From SMWC01 sp964466315 (GTDB lineage Bacteria > Pseudomonadota > Gammaproteobacteria > Steroidobacterales > Rariloculaceae), in the NCBI GenBank assembly GCA_964466315.1, contig CAYXNS010000007.1, positions 1 through 64,000 on the forward strand: a DNA stretch of 64,000 nucleotides, read 5' to 3'. Both the position numbers and the translations under genes were made by a program. The notes beneath the pieces are model-generated. The model ran no database searches. It worked only from the letters and a program-made list of their open reading frames with translations, and had not been told where the DNA came from. This document shows positions 9,107 to 17,183 of the stretch, piece after piece. Numbering within the stretch: the first letter of the stretch is position 1; each line of letters starts with the position of its first letter.

Positions 9107-10393
9107 TCATTGAGCCGTGAGCGGAGCGGCGATGCCGACGCCGGTCAAGCGTTCGATCTCGATAATGACTTGGCGTGCGCCGATATTCGCTTCGAGCAGA
9201 TCGTTGTTTGCCTGGAGCAGTTCCGCGAGCACGGCGCTCCACTCGAAGTAACTGTAGCGGCCGAGTTCGTAGGCGCGGCGCGTATCGGCGAGCGCGCTCT
9301 CGATACGCGGGATGACTTCGTCGCGCAGACCGATGGCCGTCTGGATGTGGTGTCTGAGTTCCTGCCAGAGGACGAACAGCGTCGTCTCGACACGGACGCG
9401 CGCGGCGCTCGACTCCGCGTCGGTGCGTGCGATGTTGGCCTGCGCTGCGGCGATCCGGCCCTGGTTCTTGTTGCGTACGGCCAGCGGAATCGTGATGCCG
9501 CCGACGAGGGCATAGTCGCCGAAAAATTCGAGGCGCCGTATACCGCCGAATACCGTCCAACTCGGTCGCGCCTGCGACTGGGCGAGGCGCAACTCCGCTT
9601 CGAAGACGCGTTGCTCCGACATGTAGCGCGCGAGGTCGGGATTCTGGTCCGCACGAGCGACGAAAGTCTCAACGGGTTCGAGAACCGGCAGCGTTGCAAG
9701 GTCGCCGCTGACCGAACCGAAATCCGGCTCGGTTTCGCCCCACTGCGCACTGAGAAGGTGTAAGGCGGACAGCAGCTCGTGTTCGTAGTCTTCCTGAACC
9801 AGTCCGGCACGGACGAGTTCAGCCTCAGCGCGTGCAAGCTCGGCGTCGAGCGCGCGGCCGACTGCGATTCGTTCGCGGGCGGCTTCGATCGTTTCTTCGG
9901 CGAACTGCACACCCTCTATCGCCGTGAGCAAGCGCGCCTGAAACGCCATGCACTCGATGAAGCGACGCGCGGTCTCAGCCGCGACATCGAGACGCATGAG
10001 CTCGGCGTCGAAACTCGTGAGTGCGATGTCTGCAGTTGCCGCATCGACACGCCGGTCGCGAACGCCGCGCTCGAGAACCCAACCCAGCGTTACCGTCAGA
10101 TCCATGCGATCGGTGGTGTTGAACGCGCCGGTACCGAAAGCATTTTCCACTTCGACCGCGATCTCCGGATACGGGCGCAGCCCCGCTTGCAGCAGCGCGC
10201 CCTTAGCGAATTCGATCTGATAACCGAAAGCGACAAGCTCAGGATTACGGGTCATCGCGCGCGCCAGCGCTTCGGGCAGATCGATGGGCGGACCGTCCGG
10301 CAACACGACATCGTGATCCTGCGCCGACGCGAGTACCGTGAATAACGTTAAACAACAGCACGCGGATGTTCTGCGTGCGAGTAGACCCCACAT
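9107..10393 (-). CDS. czcC: TolC-family outer-membrane efflux protein (CzcC-like)
   Basis: A 428-residue outer-membrane channel. An N-terminal signal peptide (MWGLLARRTSACCCLTLFTV to ASA/Q) is followed by LPEALARAMTRNPELVAFGY, the typical first helix of OEP/TolC repeats, and a second repeat containing AQSQARPSWTVFGGIRRLEF and RRAYELGRYSYFEWSAVLAE. Length matches the CzcC/CusC family. A GGGAG element precedes ATG 10393. It is first in the czcC-czcB-czcA order and its TGA overlaps the alternative czcB start. The His-rich protein gene upstream is probably part of the same transcription unit. Confidence 0.9.
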   Translation of the reverse strand: MWGLLARRTSACCCLTLFTVLASAQDHDVVLPDGPPIDLPEALARAMTRNPELVAFGYQIEFAKGALLQAGLRPYPEIAVEVENAFGTGAFNTTDRMDLTVTLGWVLERGVRDRRVDAATADIALTSFDAELMRLDVAAETARRFIECMAFQARLLTAIEGVQFAEETIEAARERIAVGRALDAELARAEAELVRAGLVQEDYEHELLSALHLLSAQWGETEPDFGSVSGDLATLPVLEPVETFVARADQNPDLARYMSEQRVFEAELRLAQSQARPSWTVFGGIRRLEFFGDYALVGGITIPLAVRNKNQGRIAAAQANIARTDAESSAARVRVETTLFVLWQELRHHIQTAIGLRDEVIPRIESALADTRRAYELGRYSYFEWSAVLAELLQANNDLLEANIGARQVIIEIERLTGVGIAAPLTAQ

Positions 10394-10490
10394 AAGACAG
10401 ATCTCCCATTACTGATCAGCTTTCGTCAGCCCTCGCATTGGACCGCGACGAATTAGCTGAAGAAAATGCGCGGCGGGCACACCGTCGAAC

Positions 10491-10913
10491 CTAGTGGCTC
10501 GGTATGAGAGACGGGTGAGGGGGCGCCCTTAAGGGCGGCCTCCAGCGTTCGTGGTGGCCTCCGGGACGGGTTACTGCTGTGCACGGCGCGATCTTGTCGG
10601 CCGGCCTCAGAACCATGAGCAGGATGAATGCGAGCGCGATGAGGTCGAGGAGCATCTTCGACGCGGTGGGCGTGGCCTTGACGATGGACACGTCCTGGTC
10701 GCCCGTGTGGCCCTGGCCGCCCACGTGCTCATGAATTGCTGGCGCATTGTCCTCTTGCACCGCGGTACCGCGACTGTGCGTGTCGTGGACATGCGCACCC
10801 TGCGGGGTGCCGGAGAACCCTTGAGCGTTGACATGTATATGCAGGCCGCTTATCTGCAAAGCGACGAGGCTCATGCAGGCGGCCAGCATGATCGGTGTCC
10901 GAAGACTCTGCAT
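10491..10913 (-). CDS. His-rich membrane-anchored protein of the metal-efflux operon
   Basis: A 140-residue protein with an N-terminal hydrophobic segment (MLAACMSLVALQISGL), a periplasmic stretch with clustered histidines (HIHVN, HVHDTHS, HEHVGGQGH), a second TM (LLDLIALAFILLMVL) and a Pro/Arg/His-rich tail. I do not recognise a named family; the layout recalls CzcI/DUF2946-like proteins found at the head of metal-resistance operons. The start ATG 10913 gives a clean signal-like N-terminus. It lies 97 bp upstream of czcC on the same strand, so a periplasmic metal-binding or sensing role is plausible but inferred from position and His content only. Confidence 0.6.
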   Translation of the reverse strand: MQSLRTPIMLAACMSLVALQISGLHIHVNAQGFSGTPQGAHVHDTHSRGTAVQEDNAPAIHEHVGGQGHTGDQDVSIVKATPTASKMLLDLIALAFILLMVLRPADKIAPCTAVTRPGGHHERWRPPLRAPPHPSLIPSH

Positions 10914-11140
10914 GCGCGAATTATAGCAGCGACAAACCCGCCGAGACCTCAAGAAACCTCCAGAAACCGGGGTTTGTGGGAATTACTAAGGTCTCTACGT
11001 GGCTCCCCTTATCTTCCGAATTATCGAGAACCGGGTCGATTCGCTTCACCTATCGCGGCGTAGTGATTCGAGTTTTCGGCGACGGCTACCGGCGAAAAGG
11101 CAAACGGATCTATGAGAAAAAACTTATCTACACTTTTGAT

Positions 11141-11230
11141 TTAGTCCTCGAGCGTTGGGCCTTCCACAAGCTCCATGACGAGTGCCGTACCAGGCCGGGC
11201 ACCCGGGCGATAGACAAACTGGCGCGTATC
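11141..11230 (-). pseudogene. Possible protein-kinase fragment
   Basis: The minus strand reads FVYRPGARPGTALVMELVEG followed by PTLED and a TAA at 11141-11143. The block LVMELVEGPTL is characteristic of the hinge region of bacterial Ser/Thr protein kinases. Nothing else of a kinase is present: the frame runs into the 3' end of the adjacent propeller gene in another phase. At about 30 codons this is only suggestive. The rest of the interval 10914-11140 holds no gene I can support; it is locally AT-rich near 11105-11140 and may carry the promoter of the metal-efflux genes. Confidence 0.3.
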
Positions 11231-12470
11231 AGGTCAGGCCAGTGCGCTGCGTACAGGCCATTGCGGCGAGGTCGAGCCGCGCCAGATGATCGTCTACCGA
11301 GCAGGCGATGAACGCGTCGTCCTGATCGGGGAGAAACACAATATGTGAGGAACCGCGCCCGACCTCGACGCGCGCTGACTCGGTCAGTGCGGTCGCATCG
11401 TAGACGCGTAGGTAGTCGGAGGAAAAACCGGTCGCGACGACCCAGCGGCCGTCGGGAGAGATGCCGAGACCATGCGGATAGGGTTCGGCATCGAGGATCG
11501 CGATCCTCGCCATCGCCTCGGTGTCGAAAACCGAGAGCGTGTCGTCGAGGAAGTTGGCCACGTAAAGGCGTTGGCCATCGGGCGAAATCTCGGGTTGATG
11601 CGCCCACGGGCCGCTAGCCTCCTGCGCCATGAGATCGCCTTCTACGGAAAGACAACTCACGGTTCCGTCGAACGTGTTAGCGGAGTAGAGCCTCTCGCCG
11701 TCAGGGTGCAGAGCCAGGTGCGACGGCCCGTCGCCCACGGCATAACGGCCGAGCAGCCCGCCGTCCTCGAGATCGACGCAGGCGATAACGCCGTCGCCCG
11801 CGCAGGGCACGAAGACGCGTTTGCCGTCAGGTGTGAGCAGGGGATCGTGGGGGCAGGCACCGACTTCGATTGTTTGAACCTCGTACCCCTGGCGGCGCGG
11901 GCGCACGATGGTCAGCGTGCCGGTGCCGCCGCCGGTCACGCAGACGATGCCGTCGACAGTCACGGCCGGCAGTTGCGGTGCGCCGGGAGCGGGCCACGTG
12001 TGCCGCACAGATAGATCCGCACTCGCGACCGCGAGGAGCGCATCCGCCCCCGGATCCGCGACGAACACCCACCCCTCGGCGCGATCTACGGCCAGGTGGG
12101 AAGCCTTCGTCGCGATCTCGGCGACCCGGATCACCTCTCCGGTCTCCGCGTCGAACTGGGCCAGTCGCTTGGACCGCTCGCAGGCCCATACGCTGGCGTT
12201 TCCCGCGAATGCGACGTGATGGAGCCCGGGGATCGTGCCCTGCCCCGGCGAGAGGCCGCGGCGGACCGTCAAGCGCGAGCCCCCGGCGGTGTCTTCATCG
12301 AACCAATGCTTCGCGCCGGCTTCGATGAGCCACATGCGCAAGCCTGTGCCGACCGAATCGACGATGGCTTCGAACTCGTCGCCTTCCTCGGCCGCGTTAT
12401 AGGCGTCGAGTATGGCGAGACCCGCGTCACGGGTAGACTGGTTGCGGCAGTCGAGGGGTTGCGCACTCAT
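11229..12470 (-). CDS. TusA-like domain fused to a YVTN/lactonase-type beta-propeller
   Basis: A 413-residue cytoplasmic protein (no signal peptide). Residues 1-70 look like a TusA/DUF2249-type two-layer sandwich: it opens with PLDCRNQSTRDAGLAILDAY, then GDEFEAIVDS, GLRMWLIEAG and a final strand SRLTVRRG. The CPxP sulfur-carrier motif of TusA is absent. From about residue 80 the protein is a beta-propeller of YVTN type with repeats such as HDPLLTPDGKRVFVPCAGDG, HLALHPDGERLYSANTFDGT, QPEISPDGQRLYVANFLDDT and HGLGISPDGRWVVATGFSSD. No SD is obvious before ATG 12470. Substrate and role are unknown; the domain assignment of the N-terminus is by pattern only. Confidence 0.7.
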   Translation of the reverse strand: MSAQPLDCRNQSTRDAGLAILDAYNAAEEGDEFEAIVDSVGTGLRMWLIEAGAKHWFDEDTAGGSRLTVRRGLSPGQGTIPGLHHVAFAGNASVWACERSKRLAQFDAETGEVIRVAEIATKASHLAVDRAEGWVFVADPGADALLAVASADLSVRHTWPAPGAPQLPAVTVDGIVCVTGGGTGTLTIVRPRRQGYEVQTIEVGACPHDPLLTPDGKRVFVPCAGDGVIACVDLEDGGLLGRYAVGDGPSHLALHPDGERLYSANTFDGTVSCLSVEGDLMAQEASGPWAHQPEISPDGQRLYVANFLDDTLSVFDTEAMARIAILDAEPYPHGLGISPDGRWVVATGFSSDYLRVYDATALTESARVEVGRGSSHIVFLPDQDDAFIACSVDDHLARLDLAAMACTQRTGLT

Positions 12471-12492
12471 TACGAGCTAGTGTACCGCTTGG

Positions 12493-12547
12493 AATAATGG
12501 TGCCGTTAGAAAAGAGACACGGCCCCTTTTCTAACGGCGCCATTATT
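12493..12547. repeat. Long inverted repeat (unit A of the GGGACRCGGCCCC family)
   Basis: Two 22-base arms (12493-12514 and 12526-12547) pair with a single mismatch around an 11-base loop, a very stable hairpin. The centre contains the A-run/GAGACACGGCCCC/T-run motif shared with five other intergenic sites in the window. Unlike most other copies it lies between divergently transcribed genes (propeller and MFS transporter), where a terminator would not be expected. Confidence 0.85.
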
Positions 12548-12614
12548 TCGGCAATGCGTGGACTTCTGTGGCAGTGTGTCCCGTAGCATCCTGGGTATTG
12601 AAGGCGAACACGCT

Positions 12615-13907
12615 ATGAATTCCCCTACCACAGGGTCAGTGGATAAACCGGAGCTCTCGGCTCTCGGCCTGTTCGTCATCCTCGCGGCTACGGCCATAGC
12701 GCTACTAGCCACGCCGCTCGCCGCGCCCGCCATGCCCGAGATCGCGAAGATCTTCGCCGAGCAGGCTCAGACCGAAGCGTTTGCTAGAGCCGTCCTGGCC
12801 TCGATCAGTTTTCTACCGGGCGAGCCGAACGCAATTTTTCTCGTCAAGTTCATCCTGCTCTCCGTGCCCGCGCTATTCATTATTATAGGTGCGCCATTCA
12901 CAGGATGGCTCAGCGACAACTGGGGCCGCAAGAGTCTGCTCAATGCGTCGCTGTTGATCTTCGGACTCGCCGGCGTATCCGGCTACTTCGCCGAGAGCTT
13001 CTTGCTCATGTTCGCAGGACGCGCGGTACTCGGTCTCGCGATCGCGGGCATCAAGACCGCGACCATCGCAATGGTCGGCGACTACTACGAGGGCGCGAAG
13101 CGGCAGAAGGTGATCAGCTGGCAGGGCTCGGCGACGAAAGTCGGCGGCTTCATGTTCATGTTCCTAGGCGGCTTTCTCGCGAACATCAACTGGCAGGTAC
13201 CGTTTTTAGGTTATGCGCTCGCATTCCTGCTGTTACCGAGCGCGTTGTTCGCGCTCGGCGAAAGCTTGCCGGCGACGGACGCGGCCACCGGACCGAAAGC
13301 GGTGAGCGCTCTACCCTTCTGGCCCTGCACCTACGTTTTCGTATCGGCAACACTCGCATCCGGTCTGTTTTTCATTACGCCCGTGCAGTTGCCCTTCTTT
13401 CTCACCGCGGCATTCGACGCATCACCATTGCAAACGGGCTCCGCGGTCGGGGTCGGCAATACCGTCGGCGCGATAGTTGCGTTGACGTATTACCGCTTCA
13501 AGCACAGCCTGAACTACGTCGCGATATATGCCGTCATCTTCCTATCGATGTCGGCCGGCTATTTCGTACTAACGCTGATGCCGAGCTACGCGACGTCGCT
13601 CATCGCCATGTGCATCGGCGGGATCGGCTTCGGACTGTACATCCCCAATCACAGCTCCTGGATACTCGCGGTCGTCGGCCCGGAACGCCGCGGTTACGGC
13701 GTGGGGCTCGTGACGACGGCCATGTTCCTGGGCCAGTTTCTCGCGCCGATCGTCGCCGAACCATTGATCGAGGTGAACGACCCCGCAGCCGTCTGGAGGA
13801 AACTCAGCGTCGTGCTGCTCGGGCTCGCCGTGCTCTATTTCGTGCTCGCGAGGGCCGGCGGGCAGCCGAAGACTGTGGGGAAGATGGTGACGAAGGGCGC
13901 TGCGTAA
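12615..13907 (+). CDS. Major facilitator superfamily transporter
   Basis: A 430-residue inner-membrane transporter with about 12 hydrophobic segments. The loop 2-3 motif A is clear (GAPFTGWLSDNWGRKSLLNA), and TM4-5 contains GRAVLGLAIAGIKTATIAMV. ATG 12615 is chosen because AAGGCGA lies about 7 bases upstream and the hydrophilic N-terminus (MNSPTTGSVDKPELSALGLF) fits an MFS start; codons further upstream run into the hairpin. The substrate cannot be inferred. It stands alone on the plus strand, followed by a symporter remnant. Confidence 0.85.
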   Translation: MNSPTTGSVDKPELSALGLFVILAATAIALLATPLAAPAMPEIAKIFAEQAQTEAFARAVLASISFLPGEPNAIFLVKFILLSVPALFIIIGAPFTGWLSDNWGRKSLLNASLLIFGLAGVSGYFAESFLLMFAGRAVLGLAIAGIKTATIAMVGDYYEGAKRQKVISWQGSATKVGGFMFMFLGGFLANINWQVPFLGYALAFLLLPSALFALGESLPATDAATGPKAVSALPFWPCTYVFVSATLASGLFFITPVQLPFFLTAAFDASPLQTGSAVGVGNTVGAIVALTYYRFKHSLNYVAIYAVIFLSMSAGYFVLTLMPSYATSLIAMCIGGIGFGLYIPNHSSWILAVVGPERRGYGVGLVTTAMFLGQFLAPIVAEPLIEVNDPAAVWRKLSVVLLGLAVLYFVLARAGGQPKTVGKMVTKGAA

Positions 13908-14043
13908 CTTTCCTATTCGACGAATCCGAGCCAGCTACGCAGCAACGTGGGCAGCTACCGAAGCTGACGCTACGTGCGATGATCTCGACCGTTAACACCT
14001 TTTGAAACCGCTATGCCGGTAAACGACAACGGGCAACGCAAAA

Positions 14044-14271
14044 CGGACTCAGTGGGAAGCGAGTATCCCCGTTTCCGCTTATCTCACACTCGTCGTGATT
14101 CCACACCCGTTGACGCTGCACGGCGGCATCTGGTCAGTGATCGTCAACTTCGTTGTGACCTGGGGCGTATCAGGCTTCACGCGGCCGCCTAGCACTGCTA
14201 CGGTTTGGCGTATCCACGGGGAAATGGAGCGGTTCGTGTATGGCAACGATAACGGTAATAGAAACGTGTAG
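14044..14271 (+). pseudogene. C-terminal remnant of a sodium:solute symporter
   Basis: The plus strand reads AYLTLVVIPHPLTLHGGIWS, then VIVNFVVTWGVSGFTRPPST and ATVWRIHGEMERFVYGN, stopping at 14269-14271. A last transmembrane helix after 'LH.G.WSL..N' followed by 'TRPPS..T..R.H' is characteristic of the end of SSS-family (proline/pantothenate-type) symporters. No start codon, RBS or upstream transmembrane segments are present. It fills most of the 392-base gap between the MFS and GNAT genes; 13908-14040 shows nothing else I can support. Confidence 0.55.
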
Positions 14272-14290
14272 GAGCGACATCGCGTGAGAT
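14266..14290 (+). repeat. REP-like half-site TGTAGGAGCGACATCGCG
   Basis: The motif TGTAGGAGCGACATCGCG overlaps the last codons of the symporter remnant. The same TGTAGGAGCGACA head occurs at about 28269 beside recA. It resembles the GTAGGAGCG-type repetitive extragenic palindromes of pseudomonads and xanthomonads; only one arm is present here. Confidence 0.45.
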
Positions 14291-14299
14291 GATTGATCG

Positions 14300-14725
14300 A
14301 TGCTGACTGTACGCCTGGCAGACTACGAGACCGACTTCGCGGCAATACGCGCGATCCGCTTTACGGTCTTTGTCGACGAACAGCAGGTGCCCGAGGAACT
14401 CGAGATGGATGATGCGGATCCAAAATGCATTCATCTCCTGGCGATCGAAGGTGACGAACCAGTCGGGACGGGGCGCATCGACATCAGAAATGCCGGCAAG
14501 GTCGGGCGTGTCGCCATCGTCGCATCGCGGCGGGGGCAGGGCGTCGGTACAGCGCTCATGAAGCTCACACACGGCGTCGCGAAAGAGCACGGGCTCGACG
14601 GCGTTTGGTGCAATGCGCAGGTCTCGGCACAGCCATTCTACGAAGGTCTCGGTTACCGCGTCACGAGTGCTGAGCCGTTCAACGAGGCGGGCATCCCGCA
14701 CGTGCGGATGGAGTGCGCGCTGTGA
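14300..14725 (+). CDS. GNAT family N-acetyltransferase
   Basis: A 141-residue acyl-CoA-dependent acetyltransferase of the ElaA/YjcF-like GNAT subgroup. The N-terminal block AIRFTVFVDEQQVPEELEMD is typical of this subgroup. The acetyl-CoA pyrophosphate loop is VGRVAIVASRRGQGVGTALM (Q/R-x-x-G-x-G/A as RGQGVG), and the C-terminal motif B contains CNAQVSAQPFYEGLGY. The acceptor is unknown. ATG 14300 is the only reasonable start. It converges with the exported oxidoreductase gene. Confidence 0.85.
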   Translation: MLTVRLADYETDFAAIRAIRFTVFVDEQQVPEELEMDDADPKCIHLLAIEGDEPVGTGRIDIRNAGKVGRVAIVASRRGQGVGTALMKLTHGVAKEHGLDGVWCNAQVSAQPFYEGLGYRVTSAEPFNEAGIPHVRMECAL

Positions 14726-14812
14726 AGAAAGAGGCCGTGTCCCTTTTCTCTTGAGATCATCTTCAATAATTACGGAGTTTATGAAAAAAGGGACGCGGCC
14801 CCTTTTTTTGTC
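14725..14812. repeat. Inverted pair of GGGACRCGGCCCC units (copy B)
   Basis: Two units of the dispersed palindromic family face each other: 14725-14751 (minus-strand sense, core GGGACACGGCC) and about 14782-14811 (plus sense, core GGGACGCGGCCCC followed by a T-run). They fill the gap between the convergent GNAT and oxidoreductase genes. GC core plus T-run suggests a bidirectional intrinsic terminator. Confidence 0.75.
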
Positions 14813-14823
14813 TCTTTTTTCTT

Positions 14824-15531
14824 TTACTGCGGTATCGGCCGGAAGTAGTAGTTGAACGGTGAGCCAAGGCGGCCGGCATTGCCGCGTACAATCAACATAT
14901 GCTCGATCACGTGGGCGGCCAAAAGATCCCCCATGTCGACGACTTCGAAGCCGATGCCGGTCACGAGACCGGCGATGACAGCCTTCGCGTCGGCGTCGTT
15001 GCCGCAGATCGGGATCGTGACAGGACCACCTGCGATCTCGGGATTGGACATCGTCTCCGAACTCAGCGTGTTGAAGGCCTTCACAACCATCGAGTGCGGC
15101 GCCCAACTCTGGATCATCTGTGCGGTGGATGTGCCGACATCCATATGGCGCATGCCCACATCGTCGACGCGTACTGCATTATTTGGATCGAGAATGATCT
15201 TACCCGACAGATCGCCGAGACTTCTGAGCGCCACCTCGGCATCAGCCCACTTCGTCGCCATAACGACGATGTCGGCGGCGGCAGCCGCAGCCGCCGGCAG
15301 CATTGCGACCGCATTGCCTTCCGTACGGGCCACGAGAGCCTGCACATCTGCTCGATGCGGCTCACGCGAACCGTAAACGATGCCGTGGCCAAGCTCCGAG
15401 AACCGCGGTCCGAGCGCGCCGCCAACATTACCCGTGCCTATGACGGCGATCGTCTCTGCCGAGAGTGGGCTGGACAAGCCGCTGACCAGTACGATCAGGC
15501 CCGATAACATGATGCGAGTTGGGAAATTCAT
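14824..15531 (-). CDS. Exported F420-type NADP oxidoreductase-like Rossmann protein
   Basis: A 235-residue protein. The first ~25 residues form a Sec signal peptide (MNFPTRIMLSGLIVLVSGLS to SAE), followed directly by a Rossmann nucleotide-binding motif, ETIAVIGTGNVGGALGPRFS, and the strand VYGSREP. Later motifs (DIVVMATKWADAE, KIILDPNNAVRVDD, VVKAFNTLSSETM) match the F420-dependent NADP oxidoreductase family (NADP_oxidored_F420), which is normally cytoplasmic. The signal peptide is clearly part of the frame from ATG 15531. Function and cofactor are unknown; periplasmic location is inferred. It converges with the GNAT gene and lies upstream of no obvious partner. Confidence 0.75.
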   Translation of the reverse strand: MNFPTRIMLSGLIVLVSGLSSPLSAETIAVIGTGNVGGALGPRFSELGHGIVYGSREPHRADVQALVARTEGNAVAMLPAAAAAAADIVVMATKWADAEVALRSLGDLSGKIILDPNNAVRVDDVGMRHMDVGTSTAQMIQSWAPHSMVVKAFNTLSSETMSNPEIAGGPVTIPICGNDADAKAVIAGLVTGIGFEVVDMGDLLAAHVIEHMLIVRGNAGRLGSPFNYYFRPIPQ

Positions 15532-15624
15532 AACGTGGCCTCCTCCAGAATATTGTCCATTCGGTCATTAAAGACCGGTTCCATTATCATAAACGGCAAA
15601 TCGCGGCCAGAAAAAGGGGAGGTG

Positions 15625-15662
15625 AAGAAAAGGGCCCATCAAAAAGGGCCGCGTCCCTTTTT
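15625..15662 (-). terminator. Palindromic unit C, likely terminator of mmsA
   Basis: Immediately after the mmsA stop the minus strand reads AAAAAAGGGACGCGGCCC followed by a T-run and then a second GGGCCC/T-run block. The GC-rich core between A- and T-runs forms a short hairpin with a U-tract, and it is another member of the dispersed family. Confidence 0.65.
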
Positions 15663-17183
15663 TCAGTCGTTGCTGGGAAATGAGAACTTCACGCGTTCAC
15701 GCTTGCCGCTCGCGGGCCAGCGCTGGCTCATCGTCTTGCGCTGCGTGTAGAAACGTACGGCGTCGGGGCCGTAGATAGCCAGATCGCCGAAGAGCGACCG
15801 CTTCCAGCCACCGAAGCTGTGGCAGGCGACGGGTACCGGCAGCGGCACATTGATGCCGACCATCCCTGCCTTGACGTGATCGCTGAAGTAGCGTGCGGTT
15901 TCGCCGTCGCGCGTAAAGATGCAGGTGCCGTTACCGAACTCGTGATCGTCCACTAGTTGCATGGCTTCGTCGAGACTGCCGACGCGAACGATGCATAAGA
16001 CCGGACCGAAAATTTCGTCTGTATAGATGTCCATGCCGGGCTCAACACGATCGAAAAGATTGCCGCCGAGGAAGAAGCCGTCTTCGTGCCCAGGTACTAA
16101 TATACCTCGACCGTCGACGATGAGTTCCGCGCCCGCTTCGACACCACGATTGACGTAACCTTTCACCTTATCACGATGCGCGCCCGTAACGAGCGGCCCC
16201 ATGTCGTTGCCGTCGTCTGTTCCCGGGCCGATCTTGAGTTCACGCACCTGCGCCGCGAGCTTGTCCACCACCTCGTCCGCAACGTCGCCGACAGTAACGA
16301 CAACCGAGATCGCCATGCAGCGCTCGCCGCAGGAACCGTAGGCCGCGCCCATGAGCGCGTTGACGGCGTTGTCGACGTCAGCATCCGGCATGACGATCGC
16401 GTGATTCTTGGCGCCACCGAGCGCCTGAACACGTTTGCCTTTTGCGGAGCCGTAGATCCGTTCCGCGACCGGCGTCGAGCCGACAAAGCTCACGGCCACG
16501 ACACGGGGATCGGCCAAGAGCGCATCAACTGTCTCCTTATCTCCGTTGACGACGTTGAGCACACCTTTCGGCAACCCGGCTTCGTAAAGCAATTCCGCGA
16601 CGAGCAGCGTACTGCTCGGATCGTGTTCCGACGGCTTCAACATGAACGTATTGCCGCAGGCGAGAGCGATCGGATACATCCACAGCGGTACCATGGCCGG
16701 GAAGTTGAACGGCGTTATCCCCAGGACGATGCCGAGTGGCTGCTTCTCGGACCAGTTGTCAATACCCGGCCCGGCATTGCGGTTGTGTTCGCCCTTTAGT
16801 AGCTCGGGAGCGGCGCAGGCGTACTCGACATTCTCGATGCCGCGCCGCAGTTCGCCGCGCGCGTCGGCCAACACTTTACCGTGCTCGTCGGTGATCAACG
16901 CGATGACTCGTTCCTTATTCTTCTCGAGCAGCTCCTTGAAGCGGAACAGGATGCGTGCACGTTTCACTGGCGGCATCTGCCGCCATGCGGGATACGCTTC
17001 CGCCGCCACGCTGACGGCGCGCTCGATGGTCGCCGCGTCTGCAACCTGTGCCTCACGCGTGATCTGACCGGTCGCTGGGTTGTAGACGGGCGTCACTCGC
17101 GAACCGCCTTCGACGCGTTCGCCACCGATCAAATGTCCCACGACGCCCGGAGAGGTCACGGCTTCCTGTGTCGCGGAACTCAT
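15663..17183 (-). CDS. mmsA: CoA-acylating methylmalonate-semialdehyde dehydrogenase
   Basis: A 506-residue NAD-dependent aldehyde dehydrogenase that converts methylmalonate or malonate semialdehyde plus CoA to propionyl-CoA or acetyl-CoA, in valine and beta-alanine catabolism. Family motifs include GHLIGGERVEGG, ITPFNFPAMVPLWMYPIALA, the NAD-binding SFVGSTPVAERIY, ALGGAKNHAIVMPDAD and the catalytic-Cys region GSCGERCMAISV, where the MMSDH-type GxRCMA signature is seen. The start ATG 17183 overlaps the stop of the upstream transaminase gene as ATGA, so translation is coupled. Together they can turn beta-alanine or related amino acids into acyl-CoA. Confidence 0.93.
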   Translation of the reverse strand: MSSATQEAVTSPGVVGHLIGGERVEGGSRVTPVYNPATGQITREAQVADAATIERAVSVAAEAYPAWRQMPPVKRARILFRFKELLEKNKERVIALITDEHGKVLADARGELRRGIENVEYACAAPELLKGEHNRNAGPGIDNWSEKQPLGIVLGITPFNFPAMVPLWMYPIALACGNTFMLKPSEHDPSSTLLVAELLYEAGLPKGVLNVVNGDKETVDALLADPRVVAVSFVGSTPVAERIYGSAKGKRVQALGGAKNHAIVMPDADVDNAVNALMGAAYGSCGERCMAISVVVTVGDVADEVVDKLAAQVRELKIGPGTDDGNDMGPLVTGAHRDKVKGYVNRGVEAGAELIVDGRGILVPGHEDGFFLGGNLFDRVEPGMDIYTDEIFGPVLCIVRVGSLDEAMQLVDDHEFGNGTCIFTRDGETARYFSDHVKAGMVGINVPLPVPVACHSFGGWKRSLFGDLAIYGPDAVRFYTQRKTMSQRWPASGKRERVKFSFPSND

